A program made the translations under genes and the position numbers. Below, in pieces: positions 10,690-17,983 of a stretch of DNA of 64,000 nucleotides; position 1 is the stretch's first letter; every line of letters begins with the position of its first letter. This DNA comes from Tepidisphaera sp. (GTDB lineage: Bacteria > Planctomycetota > Phycisphaerae > Phycisphaerales > UBA1924), in the NCBI GenBank assembly GCA_016124375.1, contig WGNV01000007.1, positions 29,975-93,974 on the forward strand, in the 5' to 3' direction. A model generated the notes under the pieces. That model saw nothing but the letters and a program-made list of their open reading frames with translations. It was not told the origin of the DNA and made no database searches.

Positions 10690-11271
10690 AGCATCACATT
10701 ATCGGCCAAATCGGCCGGTGGACAACGACTTGTCGCTGCGGTAATCGGCGCCTGAAGTCGGCTGCATCTCGGGCCCAGGGATCCGTCCGAGAACCGAGTT
10801 TATGAACAGAATACAAACAGATCGTAAACCCGCGTAAAGCTGGGTAAGGGAACTCCCTCACATTCTTCCACCGTTCAGGCACAAGAACCTGGGCAATTAT
10901 GAGGAATCGGTAAAGTTCGCGCATTGGGCGTTGACCCCCGCCCCGGTACTTCTACCCTTGCAACTCGCTCTTGGGGGGGTTGGAGAGCCCCGCTCGGCGG
11001 ACAGAGAGATCGCAGGGTCGAACGAGTTCTAAAAGGTGTTCCTTGTTGGACATGGGTATGACGCCCAAGCTCCAGCAAACGCACACGGTTCACCCCCGCT
11101 TTGGGCTGTTTGGCCCGAGGCGGGCTTTTGGTACGTCAGCAGCGTCGGTTAAGGAGATTGTTAAGACTCGGCAATCCAGGTTCGAGCACCGGGCTCGAAC
11201 TTCGCGGGCAGGCCGAAGGCGTCGAGAAGCACACGGTGGATGTTGGTCAAACCCTTTTCTGGAGATTGAGA
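10690..11271. other. Long intergenic region with leader of the secreted-protein gene
   Basis: 582 bp without a convincing ORF. It must contain the divergent promoters of the small membrane protein and the secreted protein at 11272. It holds a 12-bp terminator-like hairpin (11095-11129) and a perfect 8-bp hairpin (GTTCGAGC/GCTCGAAC, 11180-11200). The 10930-11130 portion could be a separate small transcript. Confidence 0.5.
11095..11129 (+). terminator. Terminator- or attenuator-like hairpin in the leader
   Basis: CCCGCTTTGGGC (11095-11106) pairs along 12 positions (with G-U wobbles) to GCCCGAGGCGGG (11113-11124), loop of 6 nt, followed by CTTTTG. It lies 143 bp upstream of the start codon at 11272, so it either ends a short upstream RNA or attenuates the gene. 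Confidence 0.6.
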
Positions 11272-13095
11272 ATGAATATCAAGCATGCTCTGGTTCTGGC
11301 GGCGGCGGCGGGTCTGTGTAGCAGCGCGATGGCGCAGAACGACCTGCGCATCGCCGAGGTCTTCGGCGCGGGCGGCAACTCCGGCGCCCCGCTGAACATC
11401 GACTTCGTGGTGCTCTTCAACGCCAACGCGACCACCGCCCGTTCGCTCAACGGCGCGTCGCTCCAGTATCAGTCCGCCACCGGCACCACCATCGCCGGCA
11501 CCCTTCCCCTGCCCAACGTCATGATTCCCCCCGGCCAGTACTACTGCGTCGCGGTGAACTTCGCTCCCGGCGCCAATGGTTCGCCCGTCGCCTATGACTA
11601 CATCGCCCCTTCGACGGCCCAGCAGCTCTCGCTGGCCGCGGGCAGCGGCAAGGTCATCCTCGCCAGCACCACCGCCGCCACCACCGGCCCCACCGACCCG
11701 ACCGTGCTCGACTACGTCGGCTACGGCACCGCCAACGCCTTCGAGGGCGCGGGCGCGGCTCCGACGCTCTCCGCCACCCTCGCCGCCTTCCGGGGCGACA
11801 TGGGCTGCATCGACACCAACAACAACGCCGCTGACTTCACCGCCGCTGCCCCCGTCGTCATGAACCTCTCGACCCCCGCCCATTTCTGCATGGGCTCGTT
11901 CACCGACTGCAACGGCAACGGCATCCCTGACGCCAATGAGATCGCCGCCAACCCCAGCCTCGACTGCAACAACAACGGCGTGATCGACTCCTGCGAGCTG
12001 ACCACGACCACCGATTGCAACGGCAACGGCATCCTCGACGCCTGCGAAATCGCCGCCAACCCCGGTCTGGACTGCAACCACAACGGCGTGCTCGACTCCT
12101 GCGACCTGGTCAACACGCCCTTCCTTGACGCCAACCAGAACGGCATCATCGACACCTGCGAGACTCCCGGCCCCGGCCAGGACTGCAACAACAACGGCGT
12201 GCTCGATTCCTGGGACCTCCTGGTCGGCGCTCTGACCGACGTCAACGCCAACGGCACGCCCGACGCCTGCGAAGGCGCCGCCGTGTTCGAGACCGCCGTG
12301 AACGGCACCATCCAGGCCGCGGGCGCGCGGTCCGGCGCCAACGGCAACGCGTTCCTGAACGTCGAAGGCGACATCAACGGCACCTTCGCCAGCTACGGCG
12401 GCCTGCGTTTCGACCTGGCCCCGATCGCGGCCCAGTTCGATGCCGCCTACGGCACCGCCAACTGGCACGTGACCCAGGCCTACCTCTTCCTCCAGCAGTC
12501 CAACGCCGCGTTCACGGTCAGCGGCAACGTCCGCATCTACTGGAGCAACAACGACGCCCTCGACTTCACCCCGGGCAACACCACGACCCAGTACGCCAAC
12601 TTCGCCACCGACCTCGCCGATCGCGAAGTCGTCTCTGACTACGCCTTCACCCAGGGCACCGGCATCACCATCGGCACCGCCCAGGGCAACGGCACCACCG
12701 AGAGCCACCTGCTCTTCGATGAGAACGGCACCAACTCCACCGGCGGGACCAACGCCGCCAACGAGATCAACAGCGGCGGCGGCCAGCTCACCCTCGCCCT
12801 CAGCCCGGATCAGGACTTCTTCGTCGCCGCCACCTACGCCGGCCGTACCAACAACACCTGGACCGGCCCCAGCCTGGTGGTCTTCGCGGCCTCCAACGGC
12901 GGCGGCACCCCTTGCGATCCCGACGTCAACCAGGACGGCGTCTCTGACCAGGGCGACGTGGACTACCTGATCAACGTCATCGCCGGCGGCGAGAACCCCA
13001 CCGGCATCAATCCCGACTTCAACCAGGACGGCGTCGCCGACCAGGGTGACATCGACGCGCTCGTCAACGTCATCGCCGGCGGGCCCTGCCCGTAA
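11272..13095 (+). CDS. Secreted protein with lamin-tail-like domain, DCNGNG calcium repeats and dockerin-like C-terminus
   Basis: The start at 11272 (GGAG upstream) gives 607 residues beginning with a signal peptide (MNIKHALVLAAAAGLCSSAMA, cleavage after AMA). Residues about 25-190 resemble a lamin-tail domain (IAEVFGAGGNSGAPLNIDFV). Then come repeated calcium-loop units of the type DCNGNGIPDANEIAANP and DCNNNGVIDSCEL, then a beta-rich domain of about 200 residues, and a C-terminal pair of dockerin/EF-hand-like units containing DQGDVDYLINVIAGG, ending GGPCP. The C-terminal pair is nearly identical to that of the protein at 49621-51183. Function is unknown; a surface-anchored or extracellular calcium-dependent protein is likely. 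Confidence 0.75.
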   Translation: MNIKHALVLAAAAGLCSSAMAQNDLRIAEVFGAGGNSGAPLNIDFVVLFNANATTARSLNGASLQYQSATGTTIAGTLPLPNVMIPPGQYYCVAVNFAPGANGSPVAYDYIAPSTAQQLSLAAGSGKVILASTTAATTGPTDPTVLDYVGYGTANAFEGAGAAPTLSATLAAFRGDMGCIDTNNNAADFTAAAPVVMNLSTPAHFCMGSFTDCNGNGIPDANEIAANPSLDCNNNGVIDSCELTTTTDCNGNGILDACEIAANPGLDCNHNGVLDSCDLVNTPFLDANQNGIIDTCETPGPGQDCNNNGVLDSWDLLVGALTDVNANGTPDACEGAAVFETAVNGTIQAAGARSGANGNAFLNVEGDINGTFASYGGLRFDLAPIAAQFDAAYGTANWHVTQAYLFLQQSNAAFTVSGNVRIYWSNNDALDFTPGNTTTQYANFATDLADREVVSDYAFTQGTGITIGTAQGNGTTESHLLFDENGTNSTGGTNAANEINSGGGQLTLALSPDQDFFVAATYAGRTNNTWTGPSLVVFAASNGGGTPCDPDVNQDGVSDQGDVDYLINVIAGGENPTGINPDFNQDGVADQGDIDALVNVIAGGPCP

Positions 13096-13100
13096 GAGAA

Positions 13101-13121
13101 GGCACTAGGCGATAGGCACTA
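13101..13121. repeat. Heptanucleotide degenerate array
   Basis: Three 7-bp units ggcacta, ggcgata, ggcacta starting 5 bp after the stop codon of the secreted-protein gene. Similar units occur at 43684, 52567 and 52684. Confidence 0.75.
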
Positions 13122-13139
13122 GAGCCGGAAGGAAACCCA

Positions 13140-13172
13140 AGCCCCGCGCGTTCGAGCGCGGGGCTTTTTCGT
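13140..13172 (+). terminator. Rho-independent terminator after the secreted-protein gene
   Basis: AGCCCCGCGC ... GCGCGGGGCT, a roughly 10-bp GC-rich stem with a short TTCG-containing loop, followed by TTTTTCG. Strong terminator 45 bp downstream of the stop. Confidence 0.85.
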
Positions 13173-13274
13173 TTTCGGGGCCGGGTGCCCCTGGCAAGTC
13201 TGTGGTCCGGGTCGAAGTGGGTTCGTGCCGCCGAGCTCCGCGATCGACGAACGGCGCCGGAGCAGCATCCGGCA

Positions 13275-13317
13275 AAAAGACAGACAGCAGCCCCTCTCTC
13301 CTAAAGGCTGCTGTCTT
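13275..13317 (-). terminator. Terminator for the glycosyltransferase gene
   Basis: ACAGCAGCC (13284-13292) pairs with GGCTGCTGT (13306-13314). Read on the minus strand the stem is followed by a TCTTTTTG tract; read on the plus strand by CTTTCC, so it may act both ways. Confidence 0.6.
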
Positions 13318-13578
13318 TCCTGGTCGGGGCCTGGCCTTGGGGCCGGCCGCAACAAGATGTCGGGCGGAACGGGAGAAGAATACCCCATCGAAGCACAGCG
13401 CCAAGTGTGAAATAGAGGGTTCCGTCAAAAAGAAGTCTTAGCGCACCTTGCCGAGTCGGACGTTATTGTCATGTTTGGGATACATGCTCGATCTGGTTGA
13501 TCCAGAATCGTTATTATAGGTCGTTATGCTCCGGTTGCCTCGCGGGGCGAACAGATTCCTATTGGTTATAGGACGTTT

Positions 13579-15201
13579 TCAGTCGATCCGGTACACGCGG
13601 AATGTGAAGACGTGAGCGGTGCCGGTTGCAACCGGGGTGGCGTTGCGGAATACGCCGGCCTTCTCGAACGCCGGCCACTCGGGATCGCGGAACTCTCGCT
13701 TGCCGTCGTCGTCGCGCAGAATCAGGTAGCTGCCAGCGGGGGGCAACGCTAAGGTCTTGTCCAGACCGGGTTTCCAGATTGGCCGCAGCGTGACCCCCTT
13801 GGTCGCGGCCTCACGGCGGGCGTACCAGAGCACCTCTGGACGGGTGTCGATGTACTCATCACCCCAGAGTTGAGCGGCGGGGGGCTGGCCGGGAAGCGTG
13901 TGGGCGAGGATGTCGGAGGCGAGGTCGTCGCCGAGTTTGATTCCCGCGGCTAACCCGCTGGTGCGGAACGATTTGCGGTGTTCCAGACGCACCGAATAGA
14001 GGGCGCCGGCGGCCGCCAGGATGGTGAGGACGAGCCCGGGGCGGTGAAGCTGCAAGATGCGGCCGAATTTGCGGGCTTGGGCGCGTCGCGGCCAATGCCA
14101 GTGGAGGTTCTCCCAGCACGCCGGGAAGGTGAGCGGCCCGAGGAGAAGGGCGGGCATCACGTAGCGGGCGTTGCTAACGCCCAGCACGGTGTAGAGGGCG
14201 ATGCCGAGGAACATGGCCCAGGAGAGGAACTTGCCAGTGGTGTCGCTGCCCCGGAGCTGGAAGGCGAGGACGTAGCCGGCGGTGAGGGTGAAAGGAAGCC
14301 CCGCGACCAAGGCGTTGAGTGGGAGCAGGAGGACTTTGAGTTCTTTGCCGGGGGTCCAGAGGAACTGGCTGGGGGGCTCTTGAACCGGGGGAGGTTCGAT
14401 GTGGGCGATCGCGGCCTTGAGGGAGAAGTACCACCAGAGGACGAGCGCGGCGGCGATGGCGAGGGCGGGGAGGAGCCACAGGAAAGGCTTGGCGTTGCGG
14501 GTTGTGAACAGGAATGCGAGGAGGAGGCCGCCCAGGGCGGGAAAGCCTGAGGGGCCTTTGACGAGGAACTCGGCGGCGAGCGCGAGGCCGAGGGCAGGGA
14601 TGAGTAGCAGCCTGTGGAGGCGGAACTGGTGTTGATTCGCGGACAGGCGGGACACCTGTCCCACCGGCAATCCTGAGTTGAGGGGGCCCAGCGTTTCAAC
14701 GATCAGCACCATCACGCTCAGCACGCAGAGGTTGTGCAGGGCTTCGATCTCGGCGGCACGGCCGGGCCCGGGGTCGGCCCAGAACATCGGGGCGACGAGG
14801 TAGGCGACGCCGGCGAGGGAGGCGTACCAGGTGGGGCCATACCAGCGGCGGGCGGCCCACCAGCAGAGGACGCCGCCGAGGATCATGGAGAAGCCCGAGA
14901 CGCTGCGGGCGGCCCATTCGTTCTCGCCGAAGATGGAGGACATTGCGGCGATGGCCCAGGGCATGCCGGGGGGTTTGCGGAGATAGGGCTGTTCGAAGAG
15001 GCGGGTGACGAGGAAGTCGCCGCTGTGGAGCATGTGCCAGGCGGGGAAGACGCGGAAGCCTTCGGATTGCGTGAATCCTGCGTAGCCGAGGAAGGGGAGA
15101 TAGAGGGCGGCGCCAAGGGCGACGACCAGCAGGAGCGAGGGCCAACGCATGGACAGCACTCGGCGGAGCGTGCGTGTGGTCTTGTGCCTGCCTGCGTGCA
15201 T
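13579..15201 (-). CDS. GT39-like (PMT/ArnT-type) membrane glycosyltransferase
   Basis: Integral membrane glycosyltransferase of 540 residues; such enzymes use polyprenyl-phosphate sugars at the outer face of the inner membrane. The first membrane helix (SLLLVVALGAALYLPFLGY) is followed by the periplasmic first loop with an acidic residue (GFTQSEGFRVF) and a KPPGMPWAIA motif like the YYHKPPL-type motif of ArnT/PMT proteins. About ten further hydrophobic segments follow and a soluble C-terminal domain. A dispersed palindromic repeat (14641-14666) sits in frame and encodes GQVSRLSA in a loop after about residue 178. The acceptor is unknown. The start could also be the internal Met before RWPSLL. 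Confidence 0.75.
   Translation of the reverse strand: MHAGRHKTTRTLRRVLSMRWPSLLLVVALGAALYLPFLGYAGFTQSEGFRVFPAWHMLHSGDFLVTRLFEQPYLRKPPGMPWAIAAMSSIFGENEWAARSVSGFSMILGGVLCWWAARRWYGPTWYASLAGVAYLVAPMFWADPGPGRAAEIEALHNLCVLSVMVLIVETLGPLNSGLPVGQVSRLSANQHQFRLHRLLLIPALGLALAAEFLVKGPSGFPALGGLLLAFLFTTRNAKPFLWLLPALAIAAALVLWWYFSLKAAIAHIEPPPVQEPPSQFLWTPGKELKVLLLPLNALVAGLPFTLTAGYVLAFQLRGSDTTGKFLSWAMFLGIALYTVLGVSNARYVMPALLLGPLTFPACWENLHWHWPRRAQARKFGRILQLHRPGLVLTILAAAGALYSVRLEHRKSFRTSGLAAGIKLGDDLASDILAHTLPGQPPAAQLWGDEYIDTRPEVLWYARREAATKGVTLRPIWKPGLDKTLALPPAGSYLILRDDDGKREFRDPEWPAFEKAGVFRNATPVATGTAHVFTFRVYRID
14641..14666. repeat. Palindromic dispersed repeat, copy A
   Basis: 26 bp, ggacaggcgggacacctgtc followed by ccaccg; differs from copy B at 15949 by one base. 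The arms GACAGG and CCTGTC form an inverted repeat. It lies inside the glycosyltransferase coding sequence. Confidence 0.8.
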
Positions 15202-15249
15202 CGGGCGGGATGATACCGGGCGGCGGGGCCGGGTTGTCTAGGATGGATC

Positions 15250-15900
15250 ATGGCCAAGGCGAAGGGCGCGACGAGCGAGAAGTCGGCGTATCCGAAGGCG
15301 GTGGACCGCCTGGTGGCGGAGTTTGCGGCGTTGCCGGGAATCGGACTGCGGAGCGCGGAGCGCCTGGCGTTTCATGTGCTCAAGGGCGACGAAGCGGCGG
15401 CGATGGGGCTGGCCCAGGCGATTGTGGACGTCAAGAAGAACATCCGGCATTGCGAAGTGTGCTGGAATCTGTCCGACGCGAGCCTGTGCGAGATCTGCGA
15501 GGATGCGGAGCGCGACCGGGGGTTGGTGCTGGTGGTGGAGCAGCCCAAGGATTTGATCGCACTCGAACAGACGCGGATGTTCAAGGGCGTGTATCACGTG
15601 CTGATGGGGCGATTGAGCCCGCTGGATGGCGTGGGGCCGGAGGAGTTGACGATTGCGGCGCTGATGCAGCGGGTGGATGAGCCGGCGAAGAACGCGGGGG
15701 GCGAGAAGGTGCGCGAGGTGATACTGGGTTTGAACCCGACGATGGAGGGGGATGGCACAGCGCTGTATTTGACGGAGCAGTTGCGGGGGAAGGTGGCGGT
15801 GTCGAGGTTGGCGCGGGGGCTGCCGAGCGGGTCGCAACTGGAGTATGCGAACAAGGCGGTGTTGGCGGATGCGATACTGGGGCGGAAGGGCGTGGAGTGA
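15250..15900 (+). CDS. recR: Recombination mediator protein RecR
   Basis: Works with RecO (and RecF) to load RecA on single-stranded DNA at gaps. 216 residues from ATG 15250. Helix-hairpin-helix near the N-terminus (FAALPGIGLRSAERLAFHVL), zinc finger with Cys68, Cys71, Cys80 and Cys83 (CEVC...CEIC), and a Toprim domain (LVLVVEQPKDLIALEQT, then LSPLDGVGPEEL). The RecR-typical GLNPTMEGDGTALYL and LARGLPSGSQLEY motifs follow. Complete and typical; divergent from the glycosyltransferase with only 48 bp between the starts. Confidence 0.97.
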   Translation: MAKAKGATSEKSAYPKAVDRLVAEFAALPGIGLRSAERLAFHVLKGDEAAAMGLAQAIVDVKKNIRHCEVCWNLSDASLCEICEDAERDRGLVLVVEQPKDLIALEQTRMFKGVYHVLMGRLSPLDGVGPEELTIAALMQRVDEPAKNAGGEKVREVILGLNPTMEGDGTALYLTEQLRGKVAVSRLARGLPSGSQLEYANKAVLADAILGRKGVE

Positions 15901-15948
15901 GGCGCGACCTGGGATGCTTGTGACTTGATGAGGTGATGAGCGCGATGC

Positions 15949-15974
15949 GGACAGGCGGGACGCCTGTCCCACCG
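15949..15974. repeat. Palindromic dispersed repeat, copy B
   Basis: 26 bp in the recR-rpoN gap with a perfect inverted repeat GACAGGCG-GGA-CGCCTGTC. Same orientation on the plus strand as copy A and 25 of 26 bases identical. Confidence 0.8.
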
Positions 15975-16023
15975 ACAGCCGAGAAAGCAGACGCCCCTCT
16001 CGGAGAGAGGGGCCACCCGAAGC

Positions 16024-17652
16024 ATGCGATACGAAACCGCACAGCACATGAAGCTTGGCCAGCAGATGAAGCTGGCGCCCAGGATGATCCAGTCGATGGA
16101 GATCCTGCAGATGCCGCTCGCGGAGTTGGAGGAGCGGATTCAGCAGGAACTGGAGAGCAATCCGACGCTGGAGTTGGCAGATGGGTCGGGGGAGGATGTC
16201 GCGGGCGGGGAGGCGGGCGGCGTGGCTGGTGCCGAGGCGTCGCGCGACACGCGGGATGTTGAGGATGGGCCGCTGCGGGTGGATGAGCGATCGGGGGGCG
16301 ATGACTTCGAGCGGCTGGAGTCGTTTGAGGAGGCGAACCCGGAGGCGACGGAGAACGAGTACGGGCAGGATGTGCCTTCGAGCGATCACAACGAGGCGAC
16401 GTGGGAGCGGCTGGAGCATGGGGATTACAGCCAGGCGCGGCAGGCGGGGGAGAGGGATGGGAAGCTGGATGCGATGGCCGCGGCTCCGGCGAGGGCGGTG
16501 TCGGCGGGTGAGCAGTTGCGCGGGCAGTGGGGGCTGGTTGATATCGACCCGGCTTTGGTGCCGCTGGGCGAGTTGATTTTGAGTTTTCTTGAGGAGGATG
16601 GGTATCTGCGCACGCCGCTGGAGACGATCCGCGAGCGGGCGGTGGTGAAGGGGGAGGCCCCGGGCGCGGAGGCGAATGGGCCGGTGTTTGAGGCGCGGCC
16701 GACGGTGGAGGAACTTGAGCGGGCGCTCAAGGCGGTGCAGTTGCTGATCGAGCCCGCGGGGGTGGCGGCACGCACGCCCGCGGAGTGCTTGATTCTGCAG
16801 TTGGACGCGTTGGAGGACATGGAAGACAGCGGGTGGCCCGCGGCGACGTTTGCGAATGCGCGGCGGGTGGTGGCGGAGCACTTGGAGGATGTGACGCAGA
16901 ATCGGTTGCCGCGGATCGCGGAGAAGACCGGGCTGTCGCTGGAGGACATCAAGGAGGTGCTGACGCTGCTCAAGCGCCTGAGCCTGGCGCCGGTGAGACG
17001 GCTCACTGAGGATTCGGCGCGGCCCATCATTCCCGATGCGGTGGTGGAGTACGACGAGCCGAGCGATCGGTACGTGGCGTATTTGAATGATGCGCGGGTG
17101 AGCAACGTGCGGATCAACCAGGAGTATGCGCTGCTGGCCAAGGATCGCAGCGCGGACAAGAAGGACCGCGAGTTCATCAAGGTGAACCTGGCGAACGCGC
17201 AGTGGCTGCTGGACGCGGTGGGTCAGCGGCGGCACACGCTGCTGAGGGTGGTACGGGCGGTGGTGGAGGCGCAGCGGGACTTCTTTGACTTTGGGTTTCA
17301 GGCGTTGAAGCCCTTGCCGATGACGGGCGTGGCGGAGCAGTTGGGGATTCACGTGGCGACGGTGAGCCGCGCTGTGGCGGACAAGCACGTGGCGACGCCG
17401 CGGGGCGTGGTGCCGTTGCGGAAGTTCTTTTCGGGCGGGCTGACGACCGACGGCGGGGGCGAGGTGGCGTGGGACGCGATCAAGGAAGCGCTGAAGGATG
17501 TGATCGCGAATGAGGACCGGGCCAAGCCTTTGAGCGATGAGGCGCTGGTGGATGAGCTCAAGAAGCGGGGCATCGAGATCGCGCGGCGGACGGTGGCGAA
17601 GTATCGCGATCAGTTGGGGATTCAGCCGGCGCGGCTGCGGAAGAAGTTTTGA
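16024..17652 (+). CDS. rpoN: RNA polymerase sigma-54 factor
   Basis: Alternative sigma factor that needs bacterial enhancer-binding ATPases. 542 residues. Region I has the Gln/Leu-rich activator-interacting stretch (LGQQMKLAPRMIQSMEILQM, about 10-29) and LEERIQQELESNP; an acidic region II follows (about 60-130); the core-binding and DNA-binding domains include LFIHVATVSRA-like helix (GIHVATVSRAVADKHV). The C-terminal RpoN box is ARRTVAKYR near residue 518, followed by DQLGIQPARLRKKF. No enhancer-binding activator is encoded in this window. Confidence 0.96.
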   Translation: MRYETAQHMKLGQQMKLAPRMIQSMEILQMPLAELEERIQQELESNPTLELADGSGEDVAGGEAGGVAGAEASRDTRDVEDGPLRVDERSGGDDFERLESFEEANPEATENEYGQDVPSSDHNEATWERLEHGDYSQARQAGERDGKLDAMAAAPARAVSAGEQLRGQWGLVDIDPALVPLGELILSFLEEDGYLRTPLETIRERAVVKGEAPGAEANGPVFEARPTVEELERALKAVQLLIEPAGVAARTPAECLILQLDALEDMEDSGWPAATFANARRVVAEHLEDVTQNRLPRIAEKTGLSLEDIKEVLTLLKRLSLAPVRRLTEDSARPIIPDAVVEYDEPSDRYVAYLNDARVSNVRINQEYALLAKDRSADKKDREFIKVNLANAQWLLDAVGQRRHTLLRVVRAVVEAQRDFFDFGFQALKPLPMTGVAEQLGIHVATVSRAVADKHVATPRGVVPLRKFFSGGLTTDGGGEVAWDAIKEALKDVIANEDRAKPLSDEALVDELKKRGIEIARRTVAKYRDQLGIQPARLRKKF

Positions 17653-17983
17653 GGTCGGCGATGCGGCGTTGCGAGGGCGGAACGCGGATACGAGCCCGAG
17701 GCGCGAGCGAGGGTCTCCTGCGTGCGAGAGGGCGAACGCCGCGGGTCGTTCAAAATGTGGAGCGTAATCGGACGTGCCACGTGGCCGGCGTGCAGAACGG
17801 GGCGTCATTGCCCGAGAACCTGCTTGATCCGCGGCGAGGATCTGCTACAACAGATTTCGAGCGGATCGCGGGCCGATGGCCGGAGCGCGGCGGTGATCGA
17901 TGCGTATGGGTAGATGAGGAAGTGATGGAAGACCGGCGGGGACCGCCGGGCCACCCAAGAGCGGATTTGAACGGGAGTTGTGG
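17653..17983. other. Intergenic region with a dispersed repeat
   Basis: 331 bp between rpoN and the next secreted-protein gene. Contains a 27-bp dispersed repeat at 17691-17717. No gene or strong terminator seen; presumed promoter for the downstream gene. Confidence 0.4.
17691..17717. repeat. Dispersed 27-bp repeat, copy 1
   Basis: CGAGCCCGAGGCGCGAGCGA followed by GGGTCTC. An inverted copy with two mismatches is at 20920-20946. Confidence 0.7.

Larger units (their letters stand above)
13096..13578. other. Convergent intergenic region
   Basis: 483 bp between a plus-strand and a minus-strand gene. It contains the heptamer array, the terminator at 13140 and a second hairpin serving the opposite strand. 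The part from about 13430 to 13578 is visibly more AT-rich than the surroundings. No gene seen. Confidence 0.5.

Noticed and set aside
14641..15974. Insertion sequence
   Set aside because: No transposase, terminal repeats or target-site duplication; only short palindromic copies.
15238..17808. 856-residue minus-strand ORF across recR and rpoN
   Set aside because: Arg/His/Leu-rich shadow spanning two genuine plus-strand genes.
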